Assembly: GCA_944351315.1 (NCBI GenBank)
Contig: CALVPL010000010.1
Span: 1-11,152 of the forward strand
Direction of reading: 5' to 3'
Length of the DNA: 11,152 bases
Source: an uncultured Bacilli bacterium
GTDB taxonomy: Bacteria; Bacillota_I; Bacilli_A; RF39; UBA660
Positions within the stretch are counted from its first letter, which is position 1. Each line of letters opens with the position of its first letter. Shown piece by piece: positions 1 through 5,429 of this stretch. Made by a program: the position numbers and the translations under genes. The notes beneath the pieces were generated by a model, which was not told the origin of the DNA, searched no databases, and saw nothing but the letters and a program-made list of their open reading frames with translations.

Positions 1-2
1 AT

Positions 3-1736
3 AGTCCAGCAAGTTATCAAGTGAATTTAGAGACGATGAGTCAAGATAGTGGAATAAAAGTATTGCCAGATAAATATTTAAAAGCAGGTTTAATTGAAGT
101 AGATAGTACAAATACAAGTACTCATAATTTAACCAGTGAATATGAAGTCGAAAAAACAATAGAAAATGCTGTAAAAGCCTATAAATTAGATACAGGAATT
201 ATTCAAGGAAAAGAGAAAAAAACATTTGAACTAAGATTATGGTTAGATTATGATACTCCAGCAACTACTGAAGTTATGAATGCTACATATAATGGAAAGA
301 TTTCGATTACAAGTTCTTATTTAGCAATTCCAAATAATATGATGATGGCTAAAGATTTTAATATTGATATGGAAACTGGAGAAGGCGATTTTAATCAAGA
401 TACTGGTCAAATTATTAGCGATTCTTTTTGGCAACATAATCTAAATATTAAAACGATCACTTTTGAAAGCACTTTAAATCCAAAAGAAGAAGCTGCATAC
501 ACCTATGATATTTCAGCTAATCAAAACGGAAGTGTTATGGCTTATTTAGTTGAAAATGGAACCGTTCAGGATCCATCAACTCAAGAATCTATTCCTGCTT
601 ATGATATGTATATTCAAGCAAACGGCAAGATATATGCTAATTATGATAGTTCATTTCTATTTGTCTATTTTGGAAATCTTACAGAAATTAATAATATGGA
701 AAATTTAAATACAAGTTATGTAACGGATATGAGTGGTATGTTTGGTTATACAATGTCTCTTGCAACATTAGATGTAAGTCATTTTGATACATCAAACGTA
801 ACGGATATGAGTAGTATGTTTAATGGTATGTATTCTCTTACCGCATTAGATGTAAGTCATTTTGATACTTCAAATGTAACAAATATGAGTGGTATGTTTC
901 TTGATATGTCTTCTCTTACAACATTAGATGTAAGTCATTTTGATACATCAAACGTAACGGATATGAGTTATATGTTTGCTTCTATGTCTTTGCTTACCAC
1001 ATTAGATCTAGGTTCGTTTGATACATCAAACGTAACGGATATGAGTAGTATGTTTAATGGTATGTCTTCTCTTACCACATTAGATGTAAGCAGTTTTGAT
1101 ACTTCAAAGGTAACAGATATGAGTTATATATTTGGATTTATGGATTCACTTACCACATTAGATTTAAGTCATTTTGATACATCAAACGTAACGGATATGA
1201 GTAGTATGTTTAATGGTATGTCTTCTCTTACCACATTAGATGTAAGCAGTTTTGATACATCAAACGTAACGGATATGAGTAGTATGTTTATTGGTATGTC
1301 TTCTCTTACAACATTAAATATAAGCAGTTTTGATACATCGAAAGTAACGGATATGAGTAGTATGTTTAATGGTATGTATTCTCTTACCACATTAGATGTA
1401 AGCAGTTTTGATACATCAAACGTAACGGATATGAGTCGTATGTTTAATAGTATGTCTTCTCTTACAACATTAAATATAAGCAGTTTTGATACATCAAAAG
1501 TAACGGATATGAGTGTTATGTTTTCTGGTATGTCTTCTCTCACCACATTAGATTTAAGTCATTTTGATACATCAAATGTAACGGATATGAGTTATATGTT
1601 TTGGTTAGCTTCTAAGCTCCGCACTATTGTATATGGAAGTGAATTCATTCATGCTAATGATGCAAGTGTTACTTATATGTTTATGAATTGTCCAGCAAAT
1701 CGTCCAACTGATCCTTCTTGGGAGGGAGTATTGTGA
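3..1736 (+). CDS. BspA/DUF285-type surface protein with 26-residue repeats (5' partial)
   Basis: The reading frame is open from the first complete codon at base 3, and the first in-frame GTG (21) has no Shine-Dalgarno sequence before it, so the real start lies upstream of the window. The N-terminal half in view is beta-rich and Thr/Asn-rich, with a stretch around LRLWLDYDTP that recalls secreted Bacillota proteins; this link is weak. Bases 693-1628 encode twelve tandem 26-residue units around the core FDTSNVTDMSSMF. This matches the bacterial surface protein 26-residue repeat (TIGR02167) in the DUF285/BspA leucine-rich group, which forms elongated solenoids and often serves in adhesion. A short non-repeat tail ends the protein, with no LPXTG motif or C-terminal membrane segment, so any anchor must be in the missing N-terminus, for example a lipobox. 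Family assignment is firm; ligand and localisation are inferred. Confidence 0.88.
   Translation, partial: SPASYQVNLETMSQDSGIKVLPDKYLKAGLIEVDSTNTSTHNLTSEYEVEKTIENAVKAYKLDTGIIQGKEKKTFELRLWLDYDTPATTEVMNATYNGKISITSSYLAIPNNMMMAKDFNIDMETGEGDFNQDTGQIISDSFWQHNLNIKTITFESTLNPKEEAAYTYDISANQNGSVMAYLVENGTVQDPSTQESIPAYDMYIQANGKIYANYDSSFLFVYFGNLTEINNMENLNTSYVTDMSGMFGYTMSLATLDVSHFDTSNVTDMSSMFNGMYSLTALDVSHFDTSNVTNMSGMFLDMSSLTTLDVSHFDTSNVTDMSYMFASMSLLTTLDLGSFDTSNVTDMSSMFNGMSSLTTLDVSSFDTSKVTDMSYIFGFMDSLTTLDLSHFDTSNVTDMSSMFNGMSSLTTLDVSSFDTSNVTDMSSMFIGMSSLTTLNISSFDTSKVTDMSSMFNGMYSLTTLDVSSFDTSNVTDMSRMFNSMSSLTTLNISSFDTSKVTDMSVMFSGMSSLTTLDLSHFDTSNVTDMSYMFWLASKLRTIVYGSEFIHANDASVTYMFMNCPANRPTDPSWEGVL
693..1628 (+). 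repeat. Twelve tandem 78-bp units encoding 26-residue surface repeats
   Basis: Units start at 693, 771, 849, 927, 1005, 1083, 1161, 1239, 1317, 1395, 1473 and 1551, with exactly 78 bases between starts and no gaps. The first and last units are the most diverged, while inner units differ by only a few bases. Bases 1017-1102 and 1173-1258 are an identical 86-base stretch. Units at 1239+1317 and 1395+1473 form a two-unit (156-bp) higher-order duplication, marked by alternating DVSSFDTSNV and NISSFDTSKV starts. The variable positions in each unit cluster just after the MSxMF core. Confidence 0.95.
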
Positions 1737-1742
1737 GGTTAA

Positions 1743-1768
1743 AGAAGTGTAGAAATACACTTTTTTTT
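1743..1768 (+). terminator. Rho-independent terminator after the surface protein gene
   Basis: AAGTGTA (1745-1751) pairs with TACACTT (1756-1762) around a GAAA tetraloop, and the stem can be extended into the T run that ends at 1768. It begins eight bases after the TGA stop of the surface protein gene. Confidence 0.8.
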
Positions 1769-1792
1769 AGACTAGATTTTCTTGGTGAGATT

Positions 1793-1801
1793 TGATAAAA
1801 T
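1793..1801 (+). promoter_or_regulatory. Extended -10 promoter for the 128-residue gene
   Basis: TGATAAAAT is an extended -10 element (TG, one base, then TAAAAT). The -35 position (about 1773-1778, TAGATT) matches the consensus poorly, as is common with extended -10 promoters. Predicted transcription starts near 1808, giving a leader of about 24 bases that contains the GGGTGAT ribosome binding site at 1821-1827. Confidence 0.5.
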
Positions 1802-1831
1802 AGATACGAAAGATAAAATCGGGTGATATAA

Positions 1832-2218
1832 ATGTTTCAAACTTCTGAATTAAAAGAGAATCAATTGTTTGATGGAAACGTTTTTAAAGGATTGGTTTTT
1901 TATAATCCTAAAGTTTCTTATTTAGTAAATACAGCTCGCCCATTTATACGTGCTCCTAGAAGGATTGTGGAATCTATTGGACGAGTAAACTATCAATATT
2001 TGGATCAATTTATTATGAAAGCTATGAATGATATTTATGCTCATATTAATGAAGGAAAAGATTTAGAATTAAGAAGAAAAAATGCTATTGAATATCAAGA
2101 ACTATATACTTTATGGCAGAAAATTGCTGAAGCGAAGCAAAATAATGATTTGAATTTAAATAGTTATTATGATGATTTAGTTTATCGATTATACTTAAAA
2201 GGCTACCGTAGTGAATAG
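1832..2218 (+). CDS. Uncharacterised 128-residue protein
   Basis: I do not recognise this family. The ATG at 1832 is preceded by GGGTGAT with good spacing, so the start is well supported. The product has no signal peptide, membrane segment, cysteine pair or nucleotide-binding motif, so it is probably cytoplasmic. The first third is of mixed character and includes a basic patch, RAPRRIVESIGR (about residues 40-51). The remainder looks mostly alpha-helical and charged, with many Tyr and Leu residues (YQYLDQF, YQELYTLWQKIAEA, YYDDLVYRLYLKGY), which could suit a small helical bundle or an adaptor. It has its own promoter and a terminator overlapping its stop codon, so it is probably a single-gene transcript and its position next to recD2 says little about function. 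Confidence 0.75.
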   Translation: MFQTSELKENQLFDGNVFKGLVFYNPKVSYLVNTARPFIRAPRRIVESIGRVNYQYLDQFIMKAMNDIYAHINEGKDLELRRKNAIEYQELYTLWQKIAEAKQNNDLNLNSYYDDLVYRLYLKGYRSE

Positions 2219-2227
2219 GTAGTTTTT
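2198..2227 (+). terminator. Terminator overlapping the stop codon of the 128-residue gene
   Basis: CTACC (2203-2207) pairs with GGTAG (2218-2222). The stem is lengthened by two G-U pairs and by A-T pairs between the A run at 2198-2200 and the T run at 2223-2229. The loop is 2208-2217 and the TAG stop (2216-2218) straddles the loop/3'-arm junction. The T run leads directly into the -35 box of the next promoter. Confidence 0.65.
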
Positions 2228-2256
2228 TTGGCAAACAATTGTTTTTGTGATACAAT
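2228..2256 (+). promoter_or_regulatory. Sigma-A promoter of recD2
   Basis: TTGGCA (2228-2233), a 17-base spacer and TACAAT (2251-2256) form a near-consensus housekeeping promoter, with an extended TG at 2248-2249. Transcription should begin around 2263, only about ten bases before the ATG at 2273. The 5' leader would therefore be little more than the ribosome binding site. Confidence 0.75.
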
Positions 2257-2272
2257 GGTAATGGTGATGACG

Positions 2273-4468
2273 ATGCAGAAGATTATTGGGAAAATTAAAT
2301 CAACAATTTATCAAAGTACAACCGGTTTTTTTGTTGGAACTTTTCGAGTTAAAGAGACTGTAGAAGATCTTCAAGATTTGGTAAATAAAACGATTACGAT
2401 TACTGGTTTAATCCTTGATCCTAATGAAGAAGAAACCTATGAACTTTCTGGAACGTATCAAAAACATGAAAGATATGGCTATCAATTTGCTTTTCAAAGT
2501 TACGAAAAGAAATTGCCTGAAGGAAAAGATGGAGTGATAGAGTTTTTAGCTAGTCCATTAATAAAAGGGTGTGGAATTAAAACTGCTCGGCAAATTGTTG
2601 AAACTTTAGGAGAAAATGCCTTAGAAATGATTAAAGAAAATCAAGCAAATTTATTGCTTGTTCCAGGTATGACTCCTAAAAAAGCGACCAATATTTATTT
2701 AAGTGTTTTGGCTCATTCAAAAATTGATGATATGTTAATTACTTTAAAAAATAAAGGTTTTACTATTAGTGAAGCGACAAAGTTGGTGAAGAAATACCAA
2801 GATAAGACGTTGATTTTTTTAGAAGAAAATATTTATTTTTTTAAAGATCTTATTTCTTTTGATAAATTAGATCGTATTTATTTAGAAAATCATGATTCTT
2901 TAGATGATTTACGGGTTTTAGAGTGTATGATTGAAGCAATGGAAAGACAATGTAATACTGCTGGTGATACGTATTTATATAAAGAGGAAATAAAGGACAG
3001 TTTGAAAAAGTATTTTAAAATTCTTTTAGAAGAAGAAAATTTAGATAAAGTTTTGGAGACTCTTGTTTCGAAAGAAAGAGTGGTTTGGCAAGACGAAAAG
3101 ATCTTTTTAAGTAATTATGATGAAATGGAACAAGATATTGCTCATTTATTGGCTAGAAAATTGACTTATCCGAAGAAACAATTAGCAAAGTTGGATGAAA
3201 AACTAAGTGAACTAGAAGAATTACTTGGAGTGAAATATAACCATGAGCAAAAAGAAGCAATTAAAGCAGCTTTAAGAAATCCGATTACCATTATTTCTGG
3301 TGGTCCTGGAACAGGAAAAACTACTATTGTGAATGCAATTACCAAATTATATATTGAACTTTATCATTTAAGTCCGATTGATATTATGGGAGTGATTGCT
3401 TTAATTGCTCCAACTGGAAGAGCAGCTAAAAAAATTTCTATGAGTACGAATTTACCGGCTATGACGATTCATCGATATTTAAAATGGAATAAAGATACAA
3501 ATGATTTTGCAGTGAATGAAGAAAATCAAAACCAACAAAAACTTATTATTGTAGATGAGACGAGTATGATTGATACCTTTTTGTTTTCTTCTTTATTAAA
3601 AGGAACTTTAGAATCGGCTCAAATTATTTTAGTTGGTGATACGTTTCAACTTCCAAGTGTTGGACCAGGACTTATTTTAAATGATTTAGTAGATTCCAAT
3701 TTGTTTTCTTTTCAATCTTTAAAAACCATTTATCGGCAAAGTGCGAATTCCTATATTCCTTATTTAGCTAAAGAAATTAAAGAACATAGTTTAGATGAAT
3801 CTTTTAAAGAAAAAAAGGATGATTATAATTTTATTGAATGTGAAAGTCGCCATATTAAAGAATTATTAAGGCAAATTGTAACTAGAAGTTTGGAAAAAGG
3901 GCTTAAAGTGGATGATATTCAGATTCTTGCTCCGATGTATAAAGGAGAAAATGGCATTGATAATTTGAATTTGCTTTTACAGGATATTTTTAATCCGCCT
4001 TCTAAAGAGAAAAAAGAGATTTCTTATTTTGATGTGATTTACCGGGAGAAGGATAAAGTGCTTCAATTAGTAAATAATCCTGATTGTAATGTGTATAATG
4101 GAGATATTGGCTATATTGAAGCTATTCAAGAGAAGAATGGTTTAAACAAAAAACAATTGGAAGTTCTTGTGAATTTTGATGGAAATCGCATTCTTTATCA
4201 AAAGGAAGATTTATCCAGTATAAAACACGCGTATGCCATTACGATTCATAAAAGTCAAGGGAGTGAATTTCCACATGTGATTTTACCTATTAGTAAAAAT
4301 TATTATAAAATGCTTTATAATAAACTTATTTATACAGGGGTTTCTAGAGCTAAAAAGAGTTTGGTTTTATTAGGAGAAGAGACTTCATTTTTGATGGCGA
4401 TTCAAAATGATTATTCTTTACATCGAAAAACGGGTCTTTTAGAGAAAATTTTGAATTTGGTAAATTAG
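2273..4468 (+). CDS. recD2: RecD2-type (YrrC) superfamily 1 DNA helicase
   Basis: This is an ATP-driven 5'-3' DNA helicase of the RecD2 family, which acts in DNA repair and replication restart without RecBC. I place the start at the ATG at 2273 (731 residues): GGTGATG (2263-2269) is correctly spaced, and an in-frame TTG at 2228 lies inside the -35 box, upstream of the predicted transcript. Counting from 2273, an N-terminal OB-like region is followed by a helix-hairpin-helix region (about 95-175, with GCGIKTARQI and VPGMTPKKA) typical of RecD2. The helicase core has Walker A GGPGTGKTT (343-351), motif Ia APTGRAAKK, TIHRYL, Walker B VDETSM (D428, E429), motif III VGDTFQLPSVGPG, IYRQ, motif V TIHKSQGSEF (657-666) and motif VI YTGVSRAKK (from 687). 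All motifs are intact and the length is normal for the family (about 700-850). Confidence 0.95.
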   Translation: MQKIIGKIKSTIYQSTTGFFVGTFRVKETVEDLQDLVNKTITITGLILDPNEEETYELSGTYQKHERYGYQFAFQSYEKKLPEGKDGVIEFLASPLIKGCGIKTARQIVETLGENALEMIKENQANLLLVPGMTPKKATNIYLSVLAHSKIDDMLITLKNKGFTISEATKLVKKYQDKTLIFLEENIYFFKDLISFDKLDRIYLENHDSLDDLRVLECMIEAMERQCNTAGDTYLYKEEIKDSLKKYFKILLEEENLDKVLETLVSKERVVWQDEKIFLSNYDEMEQDIAHLLARKLTYPKKQLAKLDEKLSELEELLGVKYNHEQKEAIKAALRNPITIISGGPGTGKTTIVNAITKLYIELYHLSPIDIMGVIALIAPTGRAAKKISMSTNLPAMTIHRYLKWNKDTNDFAVNEENQNQQKLIIVDETSMIDTFLFSSLLKGTLESAQIILVGDTFQLPSVGPGLILNDLVDSNLFSFQSLKTIYRQSANSYIPYLAKEIKEHSLDESFKEKKDDYNFIECESRHIKELLRQIVTRSLEKGLKVDDIQILAPMYKGENGIDNLNLLLQDIFNPPSKEKKEISYFDVIYREKDKVLQLVNNPDCNVYNGDIGYIEAIQEKNGLNKKQLEVLVNFDGNRILYQKEDLSSIKHAYAITIHKSQGSEFPHVILPISKNYYKMLYNKLIYTGVSRAKKSLVLLGEETSFLMAIQNDYSLHRKTGLLEKILNLVN

Positions 4469-4469
4469 A

Positions 4470-4501
4470 GTATAGATTTTTTGGGATTGGATAAACTATA
4501 C
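4470..4501 (+). repeat. Inverted repeat GTATAG/CTATAC before the small membrane protein
   Basis: GTATAG (4470-4475) and CTATAC (4496-4501) are perfect inverted copies separated by 20 bases, starting two bases after the recD2 stop and ending next to the ribosome binding site of the small protein gene. It could be an operator or a weak hairpin. No confident -35/-10 pair was found here. Confidence 0.35.
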
Positions 4502-4516
4502 ATGAGGTGAAGAAAT

Positions 4517-4690
4517 ATGAAAAGTATGATTATTGGTATGGGTTTAGGAATGGCCGGTGGAATGGCAGTTGCCTCATATATGCTTACAAATCCTAAAACC
4601 AAAAAGGAAGCAAGCAAGATGATTGATGACGCGGTTACAACAGCTAATGTTGCTATGAGTGATTTAAAAAAGACTATGCGTCGTAAATAA
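4517..4690 (+). CDS. Small 57-residue membrane protein, YtxH-like layout
   Basis: The ATG at 4517 is preceded by an excellent GAGGTGA (4504-4510). The first about 23 residues are Gly/Met/Ala-rich and hydrophobic (IIGMGLGMAGGMAVASYML), consistent with a single membrane segment of glycine-zipper type. They are followed by NPKTKKEASKM, an amphipathic helix, and a basic end, KKTMRRK. This layout (Gly-rich membrane helix, then a charged cytoplasmic helix) resembles small YtxH-domain proteins of Bacillota, but similarity is by architecture only. The gene lies 48 bases after recD2 in the same direction with no clear terminator between, so read-through from recD2 is possible. A strong hairpin with a T run follows. 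It is too short for many gene finders. Function is unknown. Confidence 0.75.
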   Translation: MKSMIIGMGLGMAGGMAVASYMLTNPKTKKEASKMIDDAVTTANVAMSDLKKTMRRK

Positions 4691-4710
4691 TAGATACTTG
4701 TTTATAAATA

Positions 4711-4757
4711 CGAATCATATAGTTTTACTAGGTGAAGACTATGTGGTTCGTTTTTTT
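4711..4757 (+). terminator. Long hairpin with T run; loop contains a ribosome binding site
   Basis: CGAATCATATAGT (4711-4723) pairs over all 13 bases with ACTATGTGGTTCG (4738-4750), using two G-U pairs. The loop is 4724-4737 and seven T residues follow (4751-4757). It has the form of a strong rho-independent terminator for the recD2/small-protein transcript. The loop holds AGGTGA (4730-4735), and an ATG sits in the 3' arm at 4741, so it may instead, or also, control translation of the downstream short frame. Confidence 0.75.
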
Positions 4758-4863
4758 ATTGTTTTTCTTCTTTTTCCTTGATTTTTGTGTCTGTTTGATC
4801 AGTGGTCGTCTTTCTAAAAAAGAAGAAAATGAAATTTTTGTGAAGTCGAATAAAAAGGATTGA
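4741..4863 (+). CDS. Possible 40-residue hydrophobic microprotein
   Basis: A 40-codon frame starts at the ATG at 4741 with AGGTGA five bases upstream, matching the GGTGA-type sites of the neighbouring genes. The first 20 residues are almost all hydrophobic (MWFVFLLFFFFFLDFCVCLI), and the tail is highly charged and basic (SKKEENEIF, KSNKKD), as in single-pass small membrane proteins. Against it, the hydrophobic part is encoded by the T run of the hairpin and nearby pyrimidine-rich DNA, so it may be a chance frame. Its TGA stop (4861-4863) lies inside the TTGACA -35 box of the marR promoter. It is a candidate only. Confidence 0.3.
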   Translation: MWFVFLLFFFFFLDFCVCLISGRLSKKEENEIFVKSNKKD

Positions 4864-4888
4864 CAAAAAAATTCAAAATACATATAAT
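4860..4888 (+). promoter_or_regulatory. Consensus sigma-A promoter of the marR-ABC operon
   Basis: TTGACA (4860-4865), exactly 17 bases, then TATAAT (4883-4888): a perfect match to the housekeeping consensus at both boxes. The predicted transcription start is about 4895. So strong a promoter in front of an autoregulated repressor gene suggests output is set mainly by repression. Confidence 0.9.
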
Positions 4889-4892
4889 GTCT

Positions 4893-4912
4893 ATTGCAAG
4901 GTGCCATACAAT
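4893..4912 (+). promoter_or_regulatory. Probable MarR operator at the transcription start
   Basis: ATTGCAAGGTGCCATACAAT is an imperfect 20-base dyad in which 14 positions are symmetric (ATTGnAnGGnnCCnTnCAAT). It begins just after the -10 box and covers about +1 to +20, a usual place for MarR-family autorepression, where the dimer binds a 16-20-base palindrome. Binding is inferred from symmetry and position. Confidence 0.6.
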
Positions 4913-4925
4913 TGTGGGGTGAAAT

Positions 4926-5384
4926 ATGAAAGAAGAGAAAATTTTTTTTCAAATTAAAAATTTAGAAAAAAAAGTGGTTCGTTATCTTTTGATGGATCAA
5001 CAGTTTTCAAAACCTTGTAAGAATTTTTCTAAACCGACTCCAACTCAATTGCAAATTATTGATTATTTGCTCAAAAATATGAATCGAGTAGTATATCAAA
5101 AAGAATTGGAAGAATTGTTTACTTTAAAAAGAGCAACAGTTTCTGGAGTTTTGAAAACCATGGAAAAAAATGGTTTGATTTCTAGAGTAGTGGATGAGAA
5201 AGATACTAGAACGAAGCAAATTCTTTTAAATGAGTCGACTAAAGAGATTTTTTTGCAAGCCAAAAAAAGAGTTGACGATTTAGAAAAAATTCTTATTCAA
5301 GATCTATCTAAAGAAGAGTTAGAGACGTTTCGAGCTGTTTTAGAGAAAATGGAAACGAATTTAACGAATGCTACTAAAAAATAG
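4926..5384 (+). CDS. MarR-family transcriptional regulator of the ABC exporter operon
   Basis: The 152-residue product has normal MarR length. It has an N-terminal dimerisation helix, a winged helix-turn-helix (about 57-82, QKELEELFTLKRATVSGVLK) and a wing with the family hallmark DEKDTRTKQI (90-99), where the Asp-x-Arg pair contacts DNA. C-terminal helices (about 103-150) complete the dimer interface. MarR proteins are dimeric repressors released by small ligands or oxidation; Cys31 is the only cysteine. The ATG at 4926 follows GGGGTGA. The gene is first in an operon with two ABC exporter genes, as with RcrR of streptococci, so it most likely represses its own promoter and export genes. The inducer cannot be read from the sequence. 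Confidence 0.9.
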   Translation: MKEEKIFFQIKNLEKKVVRYLLMDQQFSKPCKNFSKPTPTQLQIIDYLLKNMNRVVYQKELEELFTLKRATVSGVLKTMEKNGLISRVVDEKDTRTKQILLNESTKEIFLQAKKRVDDLEKILIQDLSKEELETFRAVLEKMETNLTNATKK

Positions 5385-5396
5385 AATTTCTAGAAT

Positions 5397-5412
5397 TTTA
5401 TGGTACCTTAAA
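5397..5412 (+). promoter_or_regulatory. Second MarR operator-like dyad between marR and the ABC genes
   Basis: TTTATGGTACCTTAAA is a 16-base palindrome with a single mismatched pair, centred on GGTACC. Read on the minus strand its core is AAGGTACCATA, which differs by one base from AAGGTGCCATA (4898-4908) in the dyad at the operon promoter. No convincing promoter overlaps it, so it may act as a secondary site or roadblock. Confidence 0.45.
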
Positions 5413-5429
5413 GAAGAAGGGAGATATTC

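Noticed and set aside
1169..1546. 125-codon open frame on the minus strand inside the surface protein gene
   Set aside because: It is the antisense reading of the 78-bp repeats (repeated TFDVSKLL motifs), with no ribosome binding site; one stop-free unit stays open in every copy.
693..1628. Regularly spaced repeats as a CRISPR array
   Set aside because: The 78-bp units are adjacent, in reading frame and code for a known protein repeat; there are no unique spacers.
4728..4952. 74-codon minus-strand frame across the hairpin and marR promoter
   Set aside because: It runs through a terminator-like hairpin and a perfect + strand promoter, and its composition is a low-complexity reflection of T-rich DNA.
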